64,000 nucleotides of DNA from Paenirhodobacter hankyongi (lineage in GTDB: Bacteria; Pseudomonadota; Alphaproteobacteria; Rhodobacterales; Rhodobacteraceae). Made by a program: the position numbers and the translations under genes. The stretch lies in contig NZ_RCHI01000012.1 of NCBI RefSeq assembly GCF_003664585.1, positions 1-64,000 on the forward strand, given 5' to 3'. Below are positions 7,501 through 17,786 of this stretch, one piece after another (position 1 is the stretch's first letter; the number at the start of each line of letters is the position of its first letter). The notes below the pieces were generated by a model. That model was not told the DNA's origin and searched no databases. It saw nothing but the letters and a program-made list of their open reading frames with translations.

Positions 7501-9498
7501 TTGACCTCACCTTGCGCCGACGCTGCCCCGACCGCGACGGACGCTGGCAGAACGGATCGCGCAATGAGACAACCGACGGCTTTCGAGCAGGAACTTCTGC
7601 AATACATCAACCGCGCCCGGATGGACCCGGCCGGAGAGTTCGACGCGCTGATCGCCAATGCCGACAGCCGCACCGCCGTCGCCGCCGACGTCACCACCGC
7701 GATCCGCTATTTCGGCGTCGATCTTGCGCTGTTCCGCGAGCAGCTTGCCGCCTATGATCCGGTTGCGCCGCTGGCCTGGAACGGGCTTCTGGCCGATGCC
7801 GCGCTCGGGCACAGCCAGCTGATGATCGACCAGGACACGCAGGCGCATCAGCTGACCGGCGAGGCCGCGCTTGGCCCCCGGATCCTGGCCACGGGCTATG
7901 CGGCGCTGCGGGTGGGCGAGAACATCTTCGCCTATGCCGAGAATGCGCTTTATGCCCATGCCGGCTTCTTCATCGACTGGGGCTATGGCACCGGCGGCAT
8001 GCAGGATCCGGCGGGGCACCGGATCACGATCCTGAACGGCGCCTATACCGAGATTGGCATCGGCGTGCTGGCCGACCGGTCCTCTGCGACCAGCGTCGGG
8101 CCCTGGGTGGTGACGCAGGACTTCGGCGCCCGCGCCGATACCCCGGTGCAATTGCTGGGCGCGGTCTTCGACGATGCCGATGGCGATTCCTTCTATGATG
8201 CGGGCGAGGGGATGGGCGGGGTCACCGTCACCATCGTGGGCAACGGCCGCACCGTCACCACCACGACCTGGGACGCGGGCGGCTATCAGCTGGCCCTCGA
8301 TCCGGGCAGCTATTCGGTGGAATTCTCGGGCGGCGGGCTTTCGGGCGTGGTGCGCCGCACCGTCACCATCGGCGCCGAGAACGTGGCGCTCGATGCGCAG
8401 GCCTCGGAGGCGGTGCCGGCCATCACCATGATCCGTGGCGACGATGCCGCGAACCTGCTGGCCGGCACGCCCTGGGCGGACCGCCTCTTCGGCGGGGCCG
8501 GGGCTGACACGCTGAATGGCGGGGCGGGCGCCGACACGCTTGACGGCGGGATCGGCAATGACGTGCTGAATGGCGGCTTCGGCAATGACGTGCTGTTCGG
8601 CGGTGCGGGGGCGGATACGCTGGCCGGCGGCGCCGGGGCGGACCGGATGGTCGGTGGTGACGGCGCCGATCTCTATTATGTCGAGTCGGCTGCCGACCGG
8701 ATCGTCGAGCTGGCCGGCGGGACGGGGATCGACCGGGTCTTCTCCTCGGTCAATTTCTCGCTGACGATGGGCTATCTCGAAAACCTCGTGCTCACCGGCA
8801 CGGCGCTGCGCGGTTTCGGCAATGCGCTCGCAAACCGGATCACCGGCAATGCCGGTGACAATTTCATCGACGGCGGGCGGGGCGTCGACACCATGGTCGG
8901 CGGCGCGGGCAATGACGTCTACGTCGTGCGCGACGCCGGTGACCAGGTGATCGAGGCGGCGGGGCAGGGGCTCGATTCGGTCTGGGCCTACGTCTCGACC
9001 GTGCTTGCGCCGAATGTCGAGCGGCTGTTCCTGCAACCCGCCCGCGATGCCGCGGGCGTGGGCATCGAGGGGCTGAGCGGCACCGGCAACGTTCTGGCGA
9101 ACACCATCTTCGGCAACGGTTTCGACAACACGCTGACCGGGCTTTGGGGCAATGACACCCTGCGCGGCGGTGCCGGCGCCGATGCCTTCGTGTTCAACCG
9201 CACCCCCGGCGCCGGCAATGTCGACCACATCCTCGACTTCGACCGCACGGCCGTGGACGAGGGCGACACGCTGCGCATGGATCACGCGGTCTTCTCCGCG
9301 GTCGATCTTGGCGCGCTGGCGCCGTCGGCGTTTCAGGCCGGGGCGGTCGCGCAGGATGCCGAGGACCGCTTCCTCTATGACGCGGCGGCGGGGCGGCTGT
9401 GGTATGACGCAGACGGCACCGGGGCGGGGCAACGAGTTCTGGTCGCCACCTTCGCGGCCGGCACGGTGCTTGGCGCCGACGACATCTTCGTGTTCTGA
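7501..9498 (+). CDS. Secreted CAP-domain RTX protein
   Basis: A secreted multidomain protein of about 665 residues. The N-terminal CAP/SCP domain (about 25-215; [30 protein letters not shown]) is followed by an SdrD-like beta domain (about 220-285; [20 protein letters not shown]) and blocks of calcium-binding nonapeptides such as [17 protein letters not shown] near 320-390, 460-480 and 565-590. There is no signal peptide and the hydrophobic end ADDIFVF fits type I secretion. The TTG at 7501 is chosen because GGAGG lies seven bases upstream; the ATG at 7564 (644 residues) is the main alternative. No type I transporter genes are adjacent. The CAP function (adhesion, peptidase or lipid binding) is not certain. 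Confidence 0.87.
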   Translation: MTSPCADAAPTATDAGRTDRAMRQPTAFEQELLQYINRARMDPAGEFDALIANADSRTAVAADVTTAIRYFGVDLALFREQLAAYDPVAPLAWNGLLADAALGHSQLMIDQDTQAHQLTGEAALGPRILATGYAALRVGENIFAYAENALYAHAGFFIDWGYGTGGMQDPAGHRITILNGAYTEIGIGVLADRSSATSVGPWVVTQDFGARADTPVQLLGAVFDDADGDSFYDAGEGMGGVTVTIVGNGRTVTTTTWDAGGYQLALDPGSYSVEFSGGGLSGVVRRTVTIGAENVALDAQASEAVPAITMIRGDDAANLLAGTPWADRLFGGAGADTLNGGAGADTLDGGIGNDVLNGGFGNDVLFGGAGADTLAGGAGADRMVGGDGADLYYVESAADRIVELAGGTGIDRVFSSVNFSLTMGYLENLVLTGTALRGFGNALANRITGNAGDNFIDGGRGVDTMVGGAGNDVYVVRDAGDQVIEAAGQGLDSVWAYVSTVLAPNVERLFLQPARDAAGVGIEGLSGTGNVLANTIFGNGFDNTLTGLWGNDTLRGGAGADAFVFNRTPGAGNVDHILDFDRTAVDEGDTLRMDHAVFSAVDLGALAPSAFQAGAVAQDAEDRFLYDAAAGRLWYDADGTGAGQRVLVATFAAGTVLGADDIFVF

Positions 9499-9502
9499 GC
9501 GC

Positions 9503-10243
9503 TCAGTTGTCCGAGAAGCAGGCGGCGCGGCCGTCAACTCGGATTGTCTCGGCCCCGGCCGAGATCGCCCGCGCGCGGCGGGAGACGAAAGCCGAGGGAC
9601 GCGAGGCCGAGCGCCCCTTCGGATCAGGCAGCACCGCGGCCAGCAGCGCAGCCTGCCGCGCCGTCAGCTTGTCAGGTGTGGTGCGGAAATAGTGGAAGGC
9701 CGCAGCGTTCACGCCGAACACGCCCTCGCCGAATTCCGCGACGTTGAGATAGATCTCGAGGATGCGCCGCTTGCTCCAGATGAATTCGGTGACCGGCGTC
9801 AGCGCCGCCTCCATCGCCTTGCGCAGCCAGCTGCGGCCCTGCCACAGGAAGACGTTCTTCACCGTCTGCTGACTGATCGTCGAGGCGCCGCGCTCGGCGC
9901 CGGCATCGATCGCCTGGCGGATCGCCTTCATGTCGAAGCCCCAGTGGCGGCAGAAATTCGCATCCTCCGCCGCGACGACCGAGCGCGCCATCACCGGCGC
10001 GATCTCCTCCATCGGCGTCCATTGCTGATCGACCGATCCGAGGCGGCGCATCTCCGACCAGATCGTCAGGGTGATCGGCGGATTGATGACGATATAGACA
10101 ACGGCCAGCGCGACATAGGCCGCCGCGATGCCCAGAACGAGGCGCGCAAGCCAGCGCAGGGCCCACCGCAGGGGTGCGCTCGCGCCCTGTGCGGCCGCGC
10201 CTGCGGCCTTCTTGCCCGGTGATGCCCTGCGTGGTGCTGCCAT
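9503..10243 (-). CDS. mtgA: Monofunctional peptidoglycan transglycosylase
   Basis: A 246-residue inner-membrane GT51 enzyme that polymerises lipid II into glycan strands. One membrane segment (LVLGIAAAYVALAVVYIVI, about 40-60) anchors it. GT51 motifs are all visible: VAAEDANFCRHWGFD with the catalytic Glu, GASTISQQTVKN, and KRRILEIYLNVAEFGEGVFG. It lacks a transpeptidase domain, as MtgA should. The ATG at 10243 gives the usual length; a GTG 15 bases upstream is possible. It converges with the RTX gene, four bases apart. Confidence 0.94.
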   Translation of the reverse strand: MAAPRRASPGKKAAGAAAQGASAPLRWALRWLARLVLGIAAAYVALAVVYIVINPPITLTIWSEMRRLGSVDQQWTPMEEIAPVMARSVVAAEDANFCRHWGFDMKAIRQAIDAGAERGASTISQQTVKNVFLWQGRSWLRKAMEAALTPVTEFIWSKRRILEIYLNVAEFGEGVFGVNAAAFHYFRTTPDKLTARQAALLAAVLPDPKGRSASRPSAFVSRRARAISAGAETIRVDGRAACFSDN

Positions 10244-10291
10244 GGCGCCATAAGTCACGCCATGGCCCGTCAGGTCAAGCCATCCGCGCCC

Positions 10292-10864
10292 TCAATCGCG
10301 TCCGGCGCCAATCACCGGCCGTTTCCGTTCGGCGGCGGCCGCGGTCATCTCCTCTGCACTGACTGCGGTGGTGCCGGCACGTGCGATCGCGACCCGCAGC
10401 CGCGCCTCCATGTCCTCGGGCAGCTCGGTGCTCAGGCTGCGGCCGGTGGCGCCGAGATTGCGCAGCCGTTCGAGCACCTCGGCTGCCCGCGCCCGGCGCA
10501 GAAGCAGGAACAGAACGGCGCCCCCTTGCGGCAGGGCGGTGGCGGCACGGCGCATGAAGTCGTCGTTGATGCCGATGTCGGCATGCGCGCCGGCGAGTGC
10601 GCCGACCCCCGCGCCGATCGCCGCCCCCGCGACCGGGGCCAGGAACACAAGCCCGATCAGCGCGCCCCAGACGGTGCCGCCAAGCGCGCCGCTTGCCGTC
10701 AGGTTCAGCGGCTGGTGCAGGATCACCCCGCCCGCGGCGTCGCGCGTCGCCACCACCATGTCCTCGGCGTCGAGGAAGCCCGTGCGCTGCAGCTCGCCCA
10801 GCGAATCGCGCATGCCGAAGGCGGCCGTCTCGGTCTCGAAGGCTAGGATCAGAAGCTCGGTCAT
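10292..10864 (-). CDS. DUF1269 membrane protein
   Basis: A 190-residue protein starting MTELLILAFETETAAFGMRD. It matches DUF1269 proteins: an N-terminal alpha/beta part, then a hydrophobic glycine-rich hairpin (about 60-90; GGTVWGALIGLVFLAPVAGA), followed by a soluble half. The biochemical role is unknown; the Gly-rich membrane hairpin suggests membrane association. GGGAGAG precedes the ATG. It stands alone between mtgA and gltB. Confidence 0.75.
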   Translation of the reverse strand: MTELLILAFETETAAFGMRDSLGELQRTGFLDAEDMVVATRDAAGGVILHQPLNLTASGALGGTVWGALIGLVFLAPVAGAAIGAGVGALAGAHADIGINDDFMRRAATALPQGGAVLFLLLRRARAAEVLERLRNLGATGRSLSTELPEDMEARLRVAIARAGTTAVSAEEMTAAAAERKRPVIGAGRD

Positions 10865-10947
10865 CTCGCTCTCCCGCGGCTGCAAACGAAAAGGGCGGAA
10901 CCCGGAGGTCCCGCCCGTCAACGCACGAGGCGTCGTTTCGTTCCGTC

Positions 10948-13900
10948 TTATTCGGCGGGCATCGCCGCCGGCTCGTCGCTGAGCGGATAGGGCAGGTGCA
11001 CCAGCATCTCCTTCGGGCAGACCTGCAGGAAGTTCGCCCGCTCCGTCTCCCAGTTCTGCAGGATGTCCGCCGCCTTGCGCGAGCCCGTCTCCTTCGCGTG
11101 CCGCTCGATCAGGGTGTGCAGCTGCGTCTCCCAATGCGGGTGGCCGATGCCGCAGGTCACGATGCTCTCGAGGTTCATGTAGTCCTCGGCGATCCCGTCC
11201 GGATCGTAGAGATAGGCCATGCCCCCGGTCATGCCGGCGCCGAAGTTTGCCCCGATCCGGCCAAGGATCACCGCGACGCCGCCGGTCATGTATTCGCAAC
11301 CGTTCGAGCCGCAGCCCTCGACCACCACCTTGGCGCCCGAGTTGCGCACCGCAAAGCGTTCGCCCGCGCGGCCGGCGGCAAAGAGATAGCCGTCCGTCGC
11401 GCCATAGAGCACGGTGTTGCCGATGATCGTGTTCTCGGACGCCACCAGCGGCGAGGACATCGGCGGACGCACCACGATGGTGCCGCCCGACAGACCCTTC
11501 GCCACATAGTCGTTGGCGTCGCCCGAAACCTCGATCTTCAGCCCCGGCGCCGCGAAGGCACCGAGCGACTGGCCGCAGGAGCCCGTCAGCTTCACCGTCA
11601 GATGGTCGGGCTGCAGCGCGTTGCGCATCCCGAAGTTCTTCACGATGTGGCTCGACGCCCGCGTGCCGATCGTGCGCAGCGTGTTGCGCACCGCATAGGA
11701 CAGCTGCATCTTCTCGCCGTCCTCGAAGAAGCGGTGGCCGTCCTTGATGATCTCGGCATCGAGCGTATCGGGCACGTAGTTGCGCGGCTTCGAGCGGTCG
11801 TAGACGATCTTGTCCCAGCCATCGACGGTGATCAGCAGCGGGTTCAGGTCGAGGTCATCAAGATGCGCAGACCCGCGGCTGACCTGGGTCAGCAGGTCGG
11901 CACGCCCGATCACCTCGTCAAGCGAGCGCGCGCCGATCGAGGCGAGGATCTCGCGCACTTCCTGGGCGTAGAAGGTGATCAGGTTGACCACCTTGTCGGC
12001 CGTGCCGTGGAACTTGGCGCGCAGCACCGGATCCTGGGTGCACACGCCCACCGGGCAGGTGTTCGACTGGCACTGACGCACCATGATGCAGCCCATGGCG
12101 ATCAGCGCCGCGGTGCCGATGCCGTATTCCTCGGCGCCCATCATCGCCGCCATCACGATGTCACGGCCGGTGCGCAGACCACCATCCGTGCGCAGCGTGA
12201 CGCGCTCGCGCAGCTTGTTCATCGCAAGGACCTGATGCGCCTCGGTCAGACCCATTTCCCACGGCAGACCCGCGAACTTGATCGAGGTCGCCGGAGAGGC
12301 GCCGGTGCCGCCGTTGTGGCCCGAGATCAGGATGATGTCGGCCTTCGCCTTGGCCACGCCGGCCGCGATCGTGCCGACGCCCGAGGACGCCACCAGCTTC
12401 ACCGTGATCTTGGCGCGCGGGTTGATCTGCTTGAGGTCGTAGATCAGCTGCGCAAGGTCCTCGATCGAGTAGATGTCGTGGTGCGGCGGCGGCGAGATCA
12501 GCGTCACGCCCTTGGTCGAGTGCCGCAGACGCGCGATGAGCTCGGTCACCTTCATGCCCGGAAGCTGGCCGCCCTCGCCGGGCTTGGCGCCCTGCGCGAC
12601 CTTGATCTCCAGCTCCTCGCAGTGGTTCAGGTATTCGGCGGTGACGCCGAACCGGCCCGAGGCCACCTGCTTGATCTTCGCCGACGGGTTGTCGCCGTTC
12701 GGTTCCGGCACGAAATGCGCCGGATCCTCGCCGCCCTCGCCGCTGTCGGATTTGGCGCCGATGCGGTTCATCGCGACGTTCAGCGTCTTGTGCGCCTCCG
12801 GCCCGAGCGCGCCGAGCGACATGCCCGGGGTGACGAAGCGCTTGCGGATCGAGGTGATCGATTCCACCTCCTCGATCGGCACCGGCTTGCCCAGCGGCTT
12901 GATGTCGAGCAGGTCGCGGATGTGAATGGGCGGGTTCGCCCGCATCATCGCGGAATACTGCTTCCACAGGTCATAGCTTGCCCGGTCGCAGGCCGATTGC
13001 AGCAGGTGCATCGTCTGCGCTTCCCAGGCGTGCTTCTCGCCGGTGCGGCGTGCCTTGTAGAAGCCGCCGATCGGCAGCACGTCCTGGCCACCCAGCCAGC
13101 CCTTCTTGTGCACCTCTTCCAGCTTGTGCTGGATGCCGTGCAGGCCGATGCCGGAGATGCGCGAATGCATGCCCGGGAAGAACTCGGCCACCATGGCGCG
13201 CGACAGGCCCACCGCCTCGAAGTTCAGACCGCCGCGATAGGAGGAGATGATCGAGATCCCCATCTTCGCCATGATCTTCAGCAGGCCGGCATCGATCGCG
13301 TCGCGATAGCGGCGCATGTTGTCGACCAGCGAGCCGGTCAGCAGGCCGCGCTCGATGCGGTCGTTGATGCTGTCCTGCGCGAGGTAGGGGTTCACCGTGG
13401 TCGCGCCCGAGCCGATCAGCACGGCGAAATAATGGCTGTCGATGCATTCGGCCGAGCGCACGTTCACCGAGGTGAAGGTCCGCAGCCCCTTGCGGGTCAG
13501 CCAGCTGTGCACCGCCGAGGTCGCGAGGATCATCGGCATCGCCACCTTTTCGGCGTCCTGGAACTCGTCGGTCAGCACGAGATGCAGCGCGCCCGAGCGC
13601 ACGGCATCCTCGGCCTCGGCGCGGATCCGTTCCAGCCCCTCGCGCAGCGCTTCCTGATCGGCGCCGGCGGGGAAGGTGCAGTCGATCACCGTCACCGACT
13701 CGCCGAAGACCTTCATCATCTCGGCATATTCGGCATTGGCGATGAACGGGCTCTCGAGGATCAGGATCTCGGTCTGCGAGCTGTCCTCGTCGAGCACGTT
13801 CTTCAGGTTGCCGAAGCGGGTCTTCAGCGACATCACCCGGCTTTCACGCAGCGAGTCGATCGGCGGGTTGGTGACCTGGGAGAAGTTCTGCCGGAAGAAG

Positions 13901-15486
13901 TGGCTCAGCGGGCGATACTGCTTCGACAGCACCGCGGGCGGCGTGTCGTCGCCCATCGAGGCGAGCGCTTCCTTGCCGTCCTCGGCCATCGGCGCAAGGA
14001 TCTGCTCGAGATCCTCAAGCGAGTAGCCCGCCGCGATCTGCCGCTTGCGCAGATCGGCGCCCGCGTGCAGCGCCTTTTCCGGCACGTCGCGCATGATCGC
14101 GTTCAGGTCGATCACCTTCTCGACCCAGGCACCGAAGGGCTGGCTGTTGGCGAGCCGGTCCTTGATGTCCTTGTCGCGGTAGAGCTTGCCCTCGCGCATG
14201 TCGACGGCGATCATCTGCCCCGGCCCGAGCGCGCCCTTTTCGCGCACGTTCATCTCGTCGACCGGAACCATGCCGGCCTCGGAGCCCGCGATCAGCATGC
14301 CGTCGCCGGTGACCACATAGCGCATCGGGCGCAGGCCGTTGCGGTCAAGCCCGCCGCAGACCCAGCGGCCGTCGGTCATCGCGAGCGCCGCGGGGCCATC
14401 CCAGGGCTCCATCACCGCGTTGCAATAGGCATACATGTCCTGCCACGCCTTCGGCATGTCGGTCGTCGCCTTCGACCAGGCTTCGGGGACCAGCATCGTC
14501 TTCGTCATCGGCGCCGAGCGGCCCGAGCGCACCATCACCTCGAACACGGCATCAAGCGCGCCCGAGTCGGAGGTGCCCGACGGGATGATCGGCTTGATGT
14601 CCTCGGCCGCGTCGCCGAAGGCCGAGGAGGCCATGCGGATCTCGTGGCTCTTCATCCAGTTGATGTTGCCCTTGATCGTGTTGATCTCGCCGTTGTGGGC
14701 AAGCATGCGGAAGGGCTGCGCCAGCCACCACTGCGGGAAGGTGTTGGTGGAATAGCGCTGATGATAGATCGCGAAGGCCGATTCAAAGCGCTCGTCCTTC
14801 AGGTCCGGATAGAACTCGGCGACCTGCTCGGCCAGCATCATGCCCTTGTAGATGATCGAGCGCGTCGACAGCGAGCAGATGTAGAGCCCGGCGATCTGCG
14901 CCGCGATCGCCGCCTTCTCGATGCGGCGGCGGATGATGTAGAGCTCGCGCTCGAAGGTCTCGTCGTCGATGTCCTTCTCGCAGCGGATCAGAATCTGCTC
15001 GATCTCGGGACGGGTCGCGTTCGCCTTCTCGCCCAGCACCCCGGTGTTCACCGGGACGTGGCGCCAGCCATAGATGTAGTGCCCCATCCGCAGCACTTCG
15101 CTCTCGACGATCGTGCGGCAGCGTTCCTGCGCACTGAAGTCGGTGCGCGGCAGGAAGATCTGACCGACGGCGACCTTCTTCTCCATGTCCGGCTCGTGGC
15201 CGGTGCGGCGGATCTGGTCATAGAAGAAGGGCGCCGGGATCTGCACGTGGATGCCCGCGCCGTCGCCGGTCTTGCCGTCGGCATCGACCGCGCCGCGGTG
15301 CCAGATCGCCTTCAGCGCCTCGATGCCGTTCGCCACGACCCGACGCGAGGCCTTGCCGTTGAGCGACACGACGAGACCCACGCCGCAGGACGACTTTTCA
15401 TCGTCATCGCGGTAGAGCGAGTTCTCTGCCATCCACTTGCGCTTCGCTTCCTCGGCGGCAACCCAGGCTTCATCGTATTTCGTCAT
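10948..15486 (-). CDS. gltB: Glutamate synthase [NADPH] large subunit
   Basis: A 1512-residue cytoplasmic subunit that moves the amide group of glutamine to 2-oxoglutarate. An N-terminal class II glutamine amidotransferase starts at Cys34 (SSCGVGLVVSL) after a cleavable propeptide; a central domain, the FMN-binding synthase domain (about 850-1200; SGHNGGTGASP) and a 3Fe-4S cluster site (CQSNTCPVGVC, about 1135-1150) follow, then the C-terminal beta-helix (about 1270-1480). The ATG at 15486 sits seven bases after AGGAGG; the GTG before it is too near. It is the last gene of gltD-(periplasmic gene)-gltB. Confidence 0.97.
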   Translation of the reverse strand: MTKYDEAWVAAEEAKRKWMAENSLYRDDDEKSSCGVGLVVSLNGKASRRVVANGIEALKAIWHRGAVDADGKTGDGAGIHVQIPAPFFYDQIRRTGHEPDMEKKVAVGQIFLPRTDFSAQERCRTIVESEVLRMGHYIYGWRHVPVNTGVLGEKANATRPEIEQILIRCEKDIDDETFERELYIIRRRIEKAAIAAQIAGLYICSLSTRSIIYKGMMLAEQVAEFYPDLKDERFESAFAIYHQRYSTNTFPQWWLAQPFRMLAHNGEINTIKGNINWMKSHEIRMASSAFGDAAEDIKPIIPSGTSDSGALDAVFEVMVRSGRSAPMTKTMLVPEAWSKATTDMPKAWQDMYAYCNAVMEPWDGPAALAMTDGRWVCGGLDRNGLRPMRYVVTGDGMLIAGSEAGMVPVDEMNVREKGALGPGQMIAVDMREGKLYRDKDIKDRLANSQPFGAWVEKVIDLNAIMRDVPEKALHAGADLRKRQIAAGYSLEDLEQILAPMAEDGKEALASMGDDTPPAVLSKQYRPLSHFFRQNFSQVTNPPIDSLRESRVMSLKTRFGNLKNVLDEDSSQTEILILESPFIANAEYAEMMKVFGESVTVIDCTFPAGADQEALREGLERIRAEAEDAVRSGALHLVLTDEFQDAEKVAMPMILATSAVHSWLTRKGLRTFTSVNVRSAECIDSHYFAVLIGSGATTVNPYLAQDSINDRIERGLLTGSLVDNMRRYRDAIDAGLLKIMAKMGISIISSYRGGLNFEAVGLSRAMVAEFFPGMHSRISGIGLHGIQHKLEEVHKKGWLGGQDVLPIGGFYKARRTGEKHAWEAQTMHLLQSACDRASYDLWKQYSAMMRANPPIHIRDLLDIKPLGKPVPIEEVESITSIRKRFVTPGMSLGALGPEAHKTLNVAMNRIGAKSDSGEGGEDPAHFVPEPNGDNPSAKIKQVASGRFGVTAEYLNHCEELEIKVAQGAKPGEGGQLPGMKVTELIARLRHSTKGVTLISPPPHHDIYSIEDLAQLIYDLKQINPRAKITVKLVASSGVGTIAAGVAKAKADIILISGHNGGTGASPATSIKFAGLPWEMGLTEAHQVLAMNKLRERVTLRTDGGLRTGRDIVMAAMMGAEEYGIGTAALIAMGCIMVRQCQSNTCPVGVCTQDPVLRAKFHGTADKVVNLITFYAQEVREILASIGARSLDEVIGRADLLTQVSRGSAHLDDLDLNPLLITVDGWDKIVYDRSKPRNYVPDTLDAEIIKDGHRFFEDGEKMQLSYAVRNTLRTIGTRASSHIVKNFGMRNALQPDHLTVKLTGSCGQSLGAFAAPGLKIEVSGDANDYVAKGLSGGTIVVRPPMSSPLVASENTIIGNTVLYGATDGYLFAAGRAGERFAVRNSGAKVVVEGCGSNGCEYMTGGVAVILGRIGANFGAGMTGGMAYLYDPDGIAEDYMNLESIVTCGIGHPHWETQLHTLIERHAKETGSRKAADILQNWETERANFLQVCPKEMLVHLPYPLSDEPAAMPAE

Positions 15487-15498
15487 CACAGTGCCTCC

Positions 15499-16218
15499 TC
15501 AGAGAGTGGGACGGTCAGGGTTCGGGGACATGTTGGTCATCATCATGTCGCAATCAAATTCGGGCTCGGCCGCGGCAAAGCCCTTGTCGCCCGGAAAGGC
15601 GAAGGTCACGGGCGCCTGCGAGATCTCGCTGCGGTCGCCCTGGACAGTTTCATAAGTCTCGGTGTCCGAGAAGAAGAGACGCAGCTTGCGCGAGATCAGC
15701 TGCATCCCCTTGCGGGTGGCAAGCGCATTGCCGGCGCCGTCCTCGATCCGCATCTCGAAGCCGCAGCGTTCGAGTGCCACGCCGCCGATCGTCACGCTCT
15801 CGCCGGTCAGCTGGTCGTGGCCGATGTAGCGCCGCACCTCGCCGCTGGTCGAGCGGGTGATGAAGTCGTAATCGTCACGGCCCGTCGCCAGCAGCGCGCT
15901 GAACGAGGCGTTGTCGGCCGAGGCGGCGGCGTCGAGCGCGTCATAATCGCCGGTCTCGAGGTCGAGGCTGGCGATCCAGCGCGTCTCGCTGTCGATGTGG
16001 CTGCGGAAGAACTCGCCCTTGCCATCGGCCAGCGACACCCACTGATCGCCCGCGGGGTCGCCCGCGCAGCGATAGTGGTTGGCGACCTGGCACGAATGCA
16101 GCTGCACCGTCATCTCGAGCGTGCAGCCCGGCGGCGGCGCGAAGATGCCGCCGGCCTGCGCCGGCAGTGCCGCGCACAGCCCTCCGAACAGAGCCAGATA
16201 TGCCAGAGCCGGACGCAT
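15499..16218 (-). CDS. Predicted periplasmic protein inside the glt operon
   Basis: A 239-residue protein that I do not recognise. MRPALAYLALFGGLCAALPAQA is a signal peptide, probably cut after AQA. The mature part has about five cysteines (for instance GCTLEM, HSCQVAN, YRCAGD, ERCGFEM), as expected of an exported disulfide-bonded protein. AAGAAGG lies six bases before the ATG at 16218; an ATG six bases earlier is too close to the SD. It lies between gltD and gltB, 13 bases from gltB, and must be cotranscribed. What an exported protein does within a cytoplasmic enzyme operon is unknown. Confidence 0.78.
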   Translation of the reverse strand: MRPALAYLALFGGLCAALPAQAGGIFAPPPGCTLEMTVQLHSCQVANHYRCAGDPAGDQWVSLADGKGEFFRSHIDSETRWIASLDLETGDYDALDAAASADNASFSALLATGRDDYDFITRSTSGEVRRYIGHDQLTGESVTIGGVALERCGFEMRIEDGAGNALATRKGMQLISRKLRLFFSDTETYETVQGDRSEISQAPVTFAFPGDKGFAAAEPEFDCDMMMTNMSPNPDRPTL

Positions 16219-16286
16219 TCTCATCCTTCTTCCGAACGGGGTCGGGACCGCCCGTGCCGGCCGGGGCCGGACACGGGAAAGGTCGT

Positions 16287-17720
16287 TCACTCGGCCGCGA
16301 CGCGCGAGGCGCCGTCGAGATACTTGACGATCTCGGCGCCGGCCTCGCGGCCGTCACGGATCGCCCAGACCACGAGCGAGGCACCGCGCACGATGTCGCC
16401 CACGGCATAGACGCCGGGCAGCGAGGTCGCATGGGTGCCGAAGGCCGCCTTGATCGTGCCCCAGCGGGTGGTCTCGAGCGCGTCGACGCCCCACATCTCG
16501 GGCAGGTTCTCGGGTTCGAAGCCGAGCGCCTTGATCACCAGATCGGCCGGTTCCTCGTAGATCCCGCCCTCGATCGGTTCGGGCGACTGCCGGCCCGAGG
16601 CATCGGGCGCGCCGAGCTTCATGCGCTGGATCGACACCGAGCGCACCGGGTTGCCCGAGAAGGCCTTGGGCGCGGCGAGCCAGACGAATTCGGCGCCCTC
16701 TTCCTCGGCGTTCTTCACCTCGCGCTGCGAGCCCGGCATGTTCGCCCGGTCGCGGCGGTAGACGCATTTGACCGAGGTCGCGCCCTGACGGATCGAGGTG
16801 CGCACGCAGTCCATCGCGGTGTCGCCGCCACCGATCACCAGCACGCGCTTGCCCTCGGCGTTCAGCGTGCCGTCGTCGTATTCCGGGACGTCGTCGCCGA
16901 AGCCCTTCTTGTTCGAGGCGGTGAGGAAGTCGATCGCGCGCACGATGCCCGCGGCGTCGGCGCCCGGGTCGCGCAGGTCGCGCGTCTTGTAGACGCCCGT
17001 GGCGATCAGCACCGCGTCATGCTTGCCGCGGATCGCGTCGAAGGAGATGTCCTCGCCGACGTTGCAGTTCAGCACAAATTCGACGCCGCCTTCCTCGAGC
17101 TGCTTGACGCGGCTCATCACCACGTCCTTTTCCAGCTTGAAGCCCGGGATGCCATAGGTCAGCAGACCGCCGGCGCGGTCGTGGCGTTCATAGACGGTCA
17201 CCTGCACGCCCGCCCGGCGCAGCGCGTCGGCCGCGGCAAGGCCGCCCGGGCCGCCGCCGATGATCCCCACGCTTTCCGCGCGCTCGACCGCCGGCTTGAT
17301 CGGCTTGACCCAGCCCATGTCCCAGGCGGTGTCGGTGATGTATTTCTCGATCGCGCCGATCGTCACCGTGCCGTGGCCCGATTGCTCGATCACGCAGTTG
17401 CCTTCGCACAGGCGATCCTGCGGACAGATCCGGCCGCAGATCTCGGGGAAGGTGTTGGTGGCCTGACTGATCTCGTAGGCCTCCTGCAGCCGGCCCTCGG
17501 CGGTCAGGCGCAGCCAGTCGGGGATGTTGTTGTGCAGCGGGCAATGCGAGTGGCAGTAGGGCACGCCGCACTGGCTGCAGCGGCTGGCCTGCTCGGCCGC
17601 CTTGGCATCGGCGAACTCGCGGTAGATCTCGTGGAAATCCTGCGAGCGCACGGTCGCGTCACGCTTCTCGGGCATCTCCTTCGCCGTGTGGACGAACTTG
17701 AGCATGCGTTGCTGTGCCAT
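16287..17720 (-). CDS. gltD: Glutamate synthase [NADPH] small subunit
   Basis: A 477-residue flavoprotein that passes NADPH electrons to GltB. The N-terminal ferredoxin-like part has two cysteine groups, Cys48/51/56/60 (CSQCGVPYCHSHCP) and Cys95/99/105/109 (CGRICPQDRLCEGNC). An FAD site (IIGGGPGGLAAADALRRAG, about 145) and an NADPH site (VLVIGGGDTAMDCVRTSIRQG, shortened here as GGGDTAMDC, about 290) follow, ending with the GVYAVGDIVRGASLVVWAI flavin segment. GGGAGG upstream selects the ATG at 17720 over one 15 bases earlier. First gene of the operon; a repeated motif lies upstream. Confidence 0.96.
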   Translation of the reverse strand: MAQQRMLKFVHTAKEMPEKRDATVRSQDFHEIYREFADAKAAEQASRCSQCGVPYCHSHCPLHNNIPDWLRLTAEGRLQEAYEISQATNTFPEICGRICPQDRLCEGNCVIEQSGHGTVTIGAIEKYITDTAWDMGWVKPIKPAVERAESVGIIGGGPGGLAAADALRRAGVQVTVYERHDRAGGLLTYGIPGFKLEKDVVMSRVKQLEEGGVEFVLNCNVGEDISFDAIRGKHDAVLIATGVYKTRDLRDPGADAAGIVRAIDFLTASNKKGFGDDVPEYDDGTLNAEGKRVLVIGGGDTAMDCVRTSIRQGATSVKCVYRRDRANMPGSQREVKNAEEEGAEFVWLAAPKAFSGNPVRSVSIQRMKLGAPDASGRQSPEPIEGGIYEEPADLVIKALGFEPENLPEMWGVDALETTRWGTIKAAFGTHATSLPGVYAVGDIVRGASLVVWAIRDGREAGAEIVKYLDGASRVAAE

Positions 17721-17786
17721 GGATGCGCCTCCCATTGGTGCAATTCCGGGTGCGCATGAGTTACACCGCTTCGCGGAGGAATAAAA

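Noticed and set aside
7507-9537. A 676-codon minus-strand frame opposite the RTX gene
   Set aside because: A complement of repetitive RTX sequence; no independent protein features.
10597-16410. A 1937-codon open frame opposite gltB
   Set aside because: It is antisense to a clear gltB with all motifs; the frame is open only because of strong G/C third positions, and the product is an Arg/Ala/His-rich string with no domain.
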